Below the pieces are notes generated by a model that was given only the letters and a program-made list of their open reading frames with translations, ran no database searches and was not told the DNA's origin. This document shows, one piece after another, positions 58,518 to 64,000 of a DNA stretch of 64,000 nt (the stretch's first letter is position 1; the number at the start of each line of letters is the position of its first letter). The position numbers and the translations under genes are program-made. Origin of the DNA: VBWE01 sp943372645. Lineage in GTDB: Bacteria; Bacteroidota; Bacteroidia; Palsa-965. The DNA is taken from positions 124,001-188,000 of the forward strand of contig CALRZN010000006.1 of assembly GCA_943372645.1 (NCBI GenBank), in the 5' to 3' direction.

Positions 58518-59897
58518 ATGGCCGTTACACCTAAATCACCTGGTGTGTATATCGACGAAATCTCGGTATTACCACCCTCGGTTGCTCCTGTAGCAACCGG
58601 AATCCCGGCTTTTTTCGGATACACCGAAATAGGTCCTTTAAATACGCCGACGCGTATAACTTCAATGCTCGAATTTGAGGAAACATTTGGTGGCCCGAAT
58701 GCAGAAACATTTACGCTTTCAATCGCGGATGTTCTCGATCCTTCCAATGCGATCATCACCCGCACTTATGCTGCAACACCGGGAACAATCAGTTCTTTTA
58801 AATTGTACTATGCCATGCAAATGTATTTTGCAAATGGCGGTGGTGCATGCTACATTGTTTCAGTTGGTGATTACACAGCAGTTTCCGCTGGTGATTTTGC
58901 AGCCGGTATTGCAGCAATTGAACGTATTGATGAACCTACATTGATGGTATTCCCGGATATGCAGGCTGACAATACCGATTACAATACGATTTATGATGCT
59001 GCACTCCAGTTGTGCGATAAACTCAAAGATCGTTTCGTAATTATGGATATGTTTCAGACTGGTGATGCGATTGATGATGCTGACGATTTTCGTGATGAAA
59101 TCACAATCAATAACCTGGATTACGGAGCAGTTTATTACCCGGACCTGAAAACGGTATTGAGTTATGGTTATGCTGATACGCTGACTGTTACGCATACACA
59201 GACCGGTGGAACTACACCGCCGCCTCCTGCTTTCAACGGACTCAGCCTGTCAACAATCAATGGAACACATCCAAGTGTTTACAGTACACTTGTTGCTGAA
59301 ATCAAAAAAACACGTGTAACTGTTAAGCCTTCAGGCGCTATGGCTGGCATCTATGCCAGTGTTGACCGCGACCGTGGTGTATGGAAAGCACCGGCCAATG
59401 TAAGTCTCAGCCTGGTAATTGCACCGACTGTTACATTAAGCGAAGCTGAAAACGGCTACATGAACATTGATCCGACTGCAGGCAAATCCATCAACGCTAT
59501 CCGTGCCTTTACCGGCAAAGGCACGCTGGTTTGGGGTGCACGCACCCTGGCGGGAAATGACAACGAGTGGCGTTATGTAAACGTTCGCCGTTTGTTCAAT
59601 TTCATGGAAGAAAGCATCAAGAAGGCCACCGAAAGCGTGGTGTTTGAACCGAACGATGCCAATACCTGGCTGCGTGTGAAAGGTACAATCACCAACTTCC
59701 TCACCAACCTCTGGCGCGATGGCGCACTGGTAGGTGCAAAACCGGAACAGGCATTCTTTGTGAAAGTGGGTCTGAACGAAACCATGACTGCACAGGATAT
59801 TCTCGAAGGCAAACTCATCATCCAGATCGGTGCTGCCGCTTCACGTCCTGCTGAATTCATCGTGCTCCAGTTCATGCACAAGCTCCAGGAATCTTAA
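58518..59897 (+). CDS. Contractile tail sheath protein, short form
   Basis: 459 residues. N terminus PGVYIDEISVLPPSVAPVAT and IPAFFGYTEIGPLN, then YYAMQMYFANGGGACYIVSV, LKDRFVIMDMFQ, and the C-terminal sheath domain from AMAGIYASVDRDRGVWKAPA near 274 to VLQFMHKLQES. It lacks the extra domain of the first sheath; a proline linker (TTPPPPAFNG) stands at that place. The two C-terminal domains are nearly identical, suggesting duplication with exchange. Two sheath paralogues are usual in eCIS loci. Confidence 0.95.
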   Translation: MAVTPKSPGVYIDEISVLPPSVAPVATGIPAFFGYTEIGPLNTPTRITSMLEFEETFGGPNAETFTLSIADVLDPSNAIITRTYAATPGTISSFKLYYAMQMYFANGGGACYIVSVGDYTAVSAGDFAAGIAAIERIDEPTLMVFPDMQADNTDYNTIYDAALQLCDKLKDRFVIMDMFQTGDAIDDADDFRDEITINNLDYGAVYYPDLKTVLSYGYADTLTVTHTQTGGTTPPPPAFNGLSLSTINGTHPSVYSTLVAEIKKTRVTVKPSGAMAGIYASVDRDRGVWKAPANVSLSLVIAPTVTLSEAENGYMNIDPTAGKSINAIRAFTGKGTLVWGARTLAGNDNEWRYVNVRRLFNFMEESIKKATESVVFEPNDANTWLRVKGTITNFLTNLWRDGALVGAKPEQAFFVKVGLNETMTAQDILEGKLIIQIGAAASRPAEFIVLQFMHKLQES

Positions 59898-59959
59898 CCT
59901 CAATCCGTTTCCAACAACCAAAAAAAAGTAAACTAACTTAAAAACAACCCAAATTAACA

Positions 59960-60391
59960 ATGGCAACTCAATATCCAATTTCCGTATATCATTTCGAAGT
60001 GAAGTGGGGCGGATCACGTGTAGGTTTCACTGAAGTTTCCGGTCTCGATTTCGAAGTACAGCCGATCGAATACCGCGAAGGTGTGGATACACAGTATCAT
60101 GTAAGCAAAATGCCGGGCATTCCGAAATTCGGAAACATTACCCTGAAGCGTGGTATGCTCGACGGCGACAATGAATTTCACCAGTGGCTGGGCACCATCC
60201 AGCTGAACCAGGTGGACCGCCGCACGCTCACCATCAGCCTGCTCGACGAACAGCATCAGCCGGTTTCTACCTGGCAGGCTGTTGACTGCTTCCCGTGCAA
60301 AGTGACCGGCCCGCAGCTCAAGTCAACCGGCAACGAGGTGGCAATGGAGTCCATCGAAATCTGCCACGAAGGCCTCGTGAAACTGCTCTAA
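59960..60391 (+). CDS. Tail tube protein 1
   Basis: 143 residues, gp19-like tube fold. Motifs: YHFEVKWGGSRVGFTEVSG, YREGVDTQYHVSKMPGIPKF, NITLKRGMLDGDNEFHQWL, SLLDEQHQPVSTWQAVDC, and a C-terminal GNEVAMESIEICHEGL. Tube subunits stack in hexameric rings inside the sheath and deliver cargo. It is highly likely to be the abundant inner tube. An A-rich leader like those of the sheaths precedes it. Confidence 0.95.
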   Translation: MATQYPISVYHFEVKWGGSRVGFTEVSGLDFEVQPIEYREGVDTQYHVSKMPGIPKFGNITLKRGMLDGDNEFHQWLGTIQLNQVDRRTLTISLLDEQHQPVSTWQAVDCFPCKVTGPQLKSTGNEVAMESIEICHEGLVKLL

Positions 60392-60613
60392 GGGTGAATG
60401 TGAAAACTGTAAAATAGTTTTTCAATCATCCTGATCCTGGTGTGAATCGTTTCGGAAACCCGAAGGCGATCCATGGGTTGCCGCGAACAGCGGCACGTTG
60501 TACCGGGTCTGCTTCCTCTTATCGATTAGCGTGATGGCATAAAGGATAACGGAGCAGACCCCGGTCAGCGGATCAATGCAGCTCAATTCAGATTTTTAAA
60601 AAAGTAAAACAAA
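60392..60613 (+). other. Structure-rich spacer between the two tube genes
   Basis: No gene in these 222 bases. I count four small hairpins in order: AAAACT/AGTTTT (60403-60421, followed by T), TTCGG/CCGAA (60451-60464), TGCCGC/GCGGCA (60479-60495), and a long-loop stem ACCGGGTCTGCT with AGCAGACCCCGGT (60502-60565). This is the largest spacer among the sheath-to-PAAR genes and may be a regulatory RNA. Confidence 0.55.
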
Positions 60614-61069
60614 ATGGCAACTTATTATCCCGAAGCAAGAAGCTTCCATTTCCGTGTCGAAATCAAAGGCATTACCTCTGACGGCGGGCAAAGCACAATT
60701 CACTGCCAGAAAGTTTCCGGGCTGAGTATGGACATTACGGAAAAAGCATTTTATGAAGGCGGCGAAAATACGTTCCAGCATAAAATCCCAGAACCGGTGA
60801 AGTTCGGAGCGCTCTCGCTCACCCGGGCCATGGTAACACAGCCTTCGGAACTGATCGAGTGGGTGAAAGACGCACTGCAGAACTTTTCGTTCTCGCCCCG
60901 CGATATTTCCGTAATCCTGATGAACAGCCAGCATCAGCCGCTGCAGTCGTGGAACTTTGTTAACTGCTGGCCGAAAAAAATGGGCATCAGCGATTTTGAT
61001 GCCCAGGCATCGCAGGGACTCGTGATTGAAACACTCGATTTTAATTACCAGTATTTCTACCGCACCTGA
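60614..61069 (+). CDS. Tail tube protein 2
   Basis: 151 residues, same gp19-like fold but distant from tube 1. Motifs are EARSFHFRVEIKG, QKVSGLSMDITEKAFYEGG, KFGALSLTRAMVTQPSELIE, ISVILMNSQHQPLQSWNFVN and a C-terminal ETLDFNYQYFY. In AFP-type particles a second tube-like protein (Afp5-like) starts or joins the tube at the baseplate. It is followed by the DUF5908-like small gene. Confidence 0.92.
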   Translation: MATYYPEARSFHFRVEIKGITSDGGQSTIHCQKVSGLSMDITEKAFYEGGENTFQHKIPEPVKFGALSLTRAMVTQPSELIEWVKDALQNFSFSPRDISVILMNSQHQPLQSWNFVNCWPKKMGISDFDAQASQGLVIETLDFNYQYFYRT

Positions 61070-61095
61070 TGCATAACCCTTAAAACCCTTATACC

Positions 61096-61269
61096 ATGCC
61101 CATCGAAATAAAAGAATTAATTGTACGCGCCGTAATCGGCAGTGCTGATATGCAGTCGGCGAAAAAAGGATCGCATAACAACGGTGGCGACGGACCCAAA
61201 GAAATGCAGCAGATGGCCGAAATGCTGGATCAGATGAAACAAATGATGTTAGATCATAAAGAACGATAA
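61096..61269 (+). CDS. DUF5908-like small eCIS protein
   Basis: 57 residues: MPIEIKELIVRAVIGSADM at the start, then a Gly/Asn stretch and a helical C terminus rich in Met, Gln and Lys (EMQQMAEMLDQMKQMM). The MPIEI(K/R)ELI start is typical of a small protein family seen beside tube and LysM genes in Bacteroidota injection loci (DUF5908). It lies 26 bases after tube 2 and 3 bases before the LysM gene. Its function is unknown; a role in tube or baseplate assembly is plausible. Confidence 0.8.
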   Translation: MPIEIKELIVRAVIGSADMQSAKKGSHNNGGDGPKEMQQMAEMLDQMKQMMLDHKER

Positions 61270-61272
61270 CCC

Positions 61273-62097
61273 ATGGCAACAATCCCATTTATTCAAGGTC
61301 AATCACGCAAGCTGGCGAAGCTGACGATTATATCGAGTCCTTCAAATAAGAAAGGAGGTGTTGGCTCAATTATCGGCCAGGCTGCAGCTGCTACCGGACT
61401 TGGGGCAGTTAGCTCACTGGGCTCGCTGCTTGGGCTTACACCACTTGTTTTCGAAGCGATGTATAACCCTACTTCATTTTCGCATAAATATGCCGCAGAG
61501 GTTATCAAGAAAGATACATCAAATAAAGCTAATCCGGAATTAGAGTTTAAACGTCTCGATAGTCAGAGTGTTTCGTTCAAACTACTGATAGATGGAACAG
61601 GTGCATCACCCGGATCGAATCTTGTTGGTGCAAATTCCACATCATTGCTTGCTTCTGCAACTAAAGGTGTTGATCTCGTTGTTGAATATCTTTTAAAAGG
61701 TGTTCTCGGTTTGAACAAAGAAACACACGATACAAACAACCTCACCCTGATCTGGGGCGTTTATAAGATGCAAGCAAAAGTAACTGCTGTTTCGGTGAAC
61801 TACATTATGTTTGACCGTATCGGCCGCCCCTTGCGCGCTGAAGTAGATATCTCATTCACGCAGATCGGTGATCCCCAATCCATTTTCAGCAAATTTAAAT
61901 CACCGGACGTAACCAAAACCTATACTGTCAAAGCCGGCGATACCTTACCGCTGATTGCCCTCCGCGAATACGACGATGAGTCGTTTTACATGGAAATCGC
62001 GAAAATAAATAACCTCAAAAACTACCGCAGGCTTGAACCCGGAATGACCCTGGTGATGCCTCCCTTCAATAAAAATGCAGAGGAGACCAACGCATGA
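61273..62097 (+). CDS. LysM-containing hub/tube-initiator protein (Afp7-like)
   Basis: 274 residues. The N-terminal CIS-tube-related domain contains KLTIISSPSNKKGG, FEAMYNPTSFSHKY near 62, DSQSVSFKLLIDGTG near 97 and VNYIMFDRIGRPLRAEVDIS near 173. A C-terminal LysM module follows: YTVKAGDTLPLIALREYDDE, NNLKNYRRLEPGMTLVMPP. It resembles the Afp7/Pvc7 class at the tube-spike joint. Its sequence is somewhat richer in AT than its neighbours. It overlaps the spike gene by 4 bases (ATGA). Confidence 0.9.
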   Translation: MATIPFIQGQSRKLAKLTIISSPSNKKGGVGSIIGQAAAATGLGAVSSLGSLLGLTPLVFEAMYNPTSFSHKYAAEVIKKDTSNKANPELEFKRLDSQSVSFKLLIDGTGASPGSNLVGANSTSLLASATKGVDLVVEYLLKGVLGLNKETHDTNNLTLIWGVYKMQAKVTAVSVNYIMFDRIGRPLRAEVDISFTQIGDPQSIFSKFKSPDVTKTYTVKAGDTLPLIALREYDDESFYMEIAKINNLKNYRRLEPGMTLVMPPFNKNAEETNA

Positions 62098-63869
62098 GTG
62101 TTTCACTGAAAATACCCGGACACGATAACCTGCACGTTCCTTCGTTCAGCGTTATGGTTGGCGGCCAGGATGTGGCTGCAAAGTACGGCATCGTTTCGTT
62201 TATGGTGAGCCGGCATGTGAACCGCATCAACATGGCGCGGCTGGTGCTGCACGACGGCAGCGCATCGAAACAGGAATTTGAACTCAGTTCGAAAAAACTG
62301 TTCAAGCCCGGCGAAAAAATTACCATCAAAGCCGGTTATGCGCAGAAGGAAAAAGTAATTTTCAAAGGCATTGTGGTAAAACACAGCATCAAGGCGCCTT
62401 TGCACGGCAACTCGGTTATTACGCTGGAGCTTCGTCACGAAGCCATCAAAATGACCGTGATCCGGAAAAACAAGTATCACAAAAAAACATCCGACATGCT
62501 GGCCCTGAAAGGCCTGCTCAGTGATAACGGCATTACCGGCAAAGTAGATCCGACTGCAGCTGATACTGAAAAAGAACTCGTGCAGTATTACTGTACCGAC
62601 TGGGATTTCCTGGTATCGCGTGCCGAAGCAAACGGGCTGCTGGTGTTTTGTGAAGATGATTCGGTATCGGTTTCAAAACCGCTGCCTGTGCCGAAAGGCC
62701 TGCCGCTTATTCTTACTTATGGCGATAACATCGTTGAATTTGAAGGCGAGTACAAAGCAACCACCCAGCCGAAAAAAGTAAGTGCCCGTGCATGGAGTGC
62801 CAAACAGCAAAAAATAAAAAAGAAAAACTCCCTGCCTGGTGTTGACAAAGTAGCTTCACCCGGAAACTGGTCCGGAGAAGAAATTTCAAAAGCGCTCGAA
62901 CTCGATGAAATGATTCTGCAACATTCCGGCGCACTTGAAGATGCAGAACTGCAGGCCTGGGCTGGAAATGTGCTCATGCGCAGCCGCCTCAGCAAAGTAA
63001 TTGGACGTGTGCGCATTTACGGAACCAATGCAGTAAAACCCGGCGATATTGTAAAACTCGGCGGACTCGGCGACCGTTTTAACGGATTCGCGTTTGTTGG
63101 TGGTGTTGTGCACGGTTACGATGTAAAAGGCACCTGGACAACAGACATCTACATCGGGCTGGACAATGAAGCGTTTGCTGAAAAATACAGTAACATCATG
63201 GATCGTCCGTCTGCCGGACTGCTGCCGGGTATTAGCGGATTGCTTGTTGGTGTTGTAACAAAAATTGCGCAGGATCCGGGTAACGAATTCCGGATCAAGG
63301 TACGTGTGCCGGTGATCAGTGAAGACGAAGAAGGGATATGGGCGCGCGTGGCCAGCTTTGATGCAGGCAACGAACGCGGTATGTTATTCCGTCCCGAAGT
63401 AGGTGATGAAGTAATCATCGGCTGCATCAACGACGATCCGCGCGATCCGGTTATCCTGGGCATGATGCACAGCAGCAAAAATAAAGTACCTGCCGAGCTG
63501 AAAGCCACCGATGAAAAGAACAAGATGAAAGGACTGGTTACAAAAAGCAAAATCAAACTGCTGTTTGATGATGATAAAAAAATTGTAACCCTGGAGACAC
63601 CGGGCAAAAACAGCATTGTTGTTGATGACGATAAAAAAAGCATCACGCTGAAAGATCAGAACGGCAACAAAATAATTATGGATGACAAAGGCATTACCAT
63701 TGAAAGTGCCAAAGACATCACGCTGAAAGCGAAGAAAGACATCAAGATGGAAGGCGCCAACATCAATGCCAAAGCCAAATCGCAGTTTAAAGCGGAAGGC
63801 AGCAGCGGGGCAGAACTTTCGTCCAGCGCCCAGGCAGTGATCAAGGGCGGTGTCGTGAAAATCAATTAA
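62094..63869 (+). CDS. VgrG-like central spike protein (Afp8/Pvc8-like)
   Basis: 591 residues. The gp27-like hub spans about 1-370 (PSFSVMVGGQDVAAKYGIVS, ELRHEAIKMTVIRKNKYH, YYCTDWDFLVSRAEANGL). An OB fold follows near 378-465 (GISGLLVGVVTKIAQDPGNE, GIWARVASFDAGNERGMLFR, PEVGDEVIIGCINDDPRDPV). The C-terminal gp5-like triple beta helix has repeats such as KNSIVVDDDKKSITLKDQNG and AKDITLKAKKDIKMEG. It forms the trimeric membrane-piercing spike. The PAAR gene follows. Confidence 0.94.
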   Translation: MSVSLKIPGHDNLHVPSFSVMVGGQDVAAKYGIVSFMVSRHVNRINMARLVLHDGSASKQEFELSSKKLFKPGEKITIKAGYAQKEKVIFKGIVVKHSIKAPLHGNSVITLELRHEAIKMTVIRKNKYHKKTSDMLALKGLLSDNGITGKVDPTAADTEKELVQYYCTDWDFLVSRAEANGLLVFCEDDSVSVSKPLPVPKGLPLILTYGDNIVEFEGEYKATTQPKKVSARAWSAKQQKIKKKNSLPGVDKVASPGNWSGEEISKALELDEMILQHSGALEDAELQAWAGNVLMRSRLSKVIGRVRIYGTNAVKPGDIVKLGGLGDRFNGFAFVGGVVHGYDVKGTWTTDIYIGLDNEAFAEKYSNIMDRPSAGLLPGISGLLVGVVTKIAQDPGNEFRIKVRVPVISEDEEGIWARVASFDAGNERGMLFRPEVGDEVIIGCINDDPRDPVILGMMHSSKNKVPAELKATDEKNKMKGLVTKSKIKLLFDDDKKIVTLETPGKNSIVVDDDKKSITLKDQNGNKIIMDDKGITIESAKDITLKAKKDIKMEGANINAKAKSQFKAEGSSGAELSSSAQAVIKGGVVKIN

Positions 63870-63893
63870 TCCTAACCTCAAAAAAATAACCCC

Positions 63894-64000
63894 ATGCCAT
63901 CAGCAGCACGCGTAGGAGATACCACAAATCACGGCGGAACCGTAATGGGTCCGGGTGTGGCAACGGTGCTCATCAAGGGAAAACCGGCAGCGGTTCTCGG
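63894..64000 (+). CDS. PAAR-type spike tip, 3' end missing
   Basis: Only the first 35 residues are in the window: MPSAARVGDTTNHGGTVMGP, then VATVLIKGKPAAVLG. The GDxTxHGG...GxxTVLIxGKPAA pattern is the PAAR family opening. The protein caps the VgrG-like spike with a sharp metal-binding point. It starts 24 bases after the spike gene. Confidence 0.85.
   Translation, partial: MPSAARVGDTTNHGGTVMGPGVATVLIKGKPAAVL

Noticed and set aside
62094..63869. VgrG-like protein as evidence for a type VI secretion system
   Set aside because: The neighbours are phage-type sheaths, gp19-like tubes, a DUF4255 terminator and a LysM hub, which define an eCIS; T6SS membrane-complex genes are not present.
52787..64000. 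The same block as a prophage tail region
   Set aside because: No capsid, portal, terminase, lysis or integrase genes are seen, and the DUF4255, DUF5908-like and PAAR genes are eCIS-type; the part beyond the window could still change this view.

Overview
The window is a piece of a Bacteroidota chromosome. The evidence is type IX secretion (T9SS) cargo with C-terminal sorting domains, a DUF5103 T9SS plug protein, DUF5916 and GIN/DUF2807 proteins, a SiaB/SiaC pair, a fused alpha/beta 2-oxoacid dehydrogenase E1, a CarB without the allosteric domain, and promoters of the Bacteroidota type (TTTG, about 19 nt, TAnnTTTG) with very short or absent leaders. The genus cannot be fixed from the sequence. 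I saw no rRNA, tRNA, CRISPR array, transposase or integrase. || Region 1 (1-15.8 kb) is mostly housekeeping and envelope: the 3' end of ispE, an LptF/G-type permease, tgt, two paralogous small exported proteins, a membrane glycosyltransferase overlapping an ECF-type sigma factor, a large Ig-repeat T9SS adhesin-like protein, rsmG, an MsbA-like ABC exporter, rpmH, an M28 peptidase, and an operon of a small T9SS protein plus a collagen-repeat protein. || Region 2 (15.9-29 kb) holds carB, an M14 peptidase, a Nudix hydrolase and a CPBP membrane protein in one run. Opposite lie murQ with an unknown partner and the fused E1. Then come a lipoprotein, a small protein, a TrmH-family RNA methyltransferase and a carboxypeptidase-regulatory-like protein. 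|| Region 3 (28.8-34.2 kb) is a candidate SiaABC-type partner switch: SiaC and SiaB next to a lipoprotein and a 1121-residue propeller sensor that ends in a SpoIIE/PP2C phosphatase. || Region 4 (34.3-45.4 kb) has a methyltransferase, a ZIP transporter, a DUF5916 protein, MazG, an acyloxyacyl hydrolase, a GIN-domain lipoprotein, the T9SS plug protein and an SBBP-repeat T9SS protein. || Region 5 (45.4-51.8 kb) is a tight minus-strand run of five genes: amino-acid permease, SDR dehydrogenase, Rieske oxygenase, YtcJ-like amidohydrolase and an outer-membrane barrel. It looks like an uptake and catabolism unit for an amine, amide or amino-acid-like compound. || Region 6 (51.8-64.0 kb) is the most interesting part. 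After about 1 kb without a gene comes the start of an extracellular contractile injection system (eCIS): fibre-like repeat protein, two unknown proteins, DUF4255 tail terminator, two sheaths, two tubes, a 57-residue DUF5908-like protein, a LysM hub protein, a VgrG-like spike and the start of a PAAR tip. Baseplate, ATPase and cargo genes are expected beyond position 64000.
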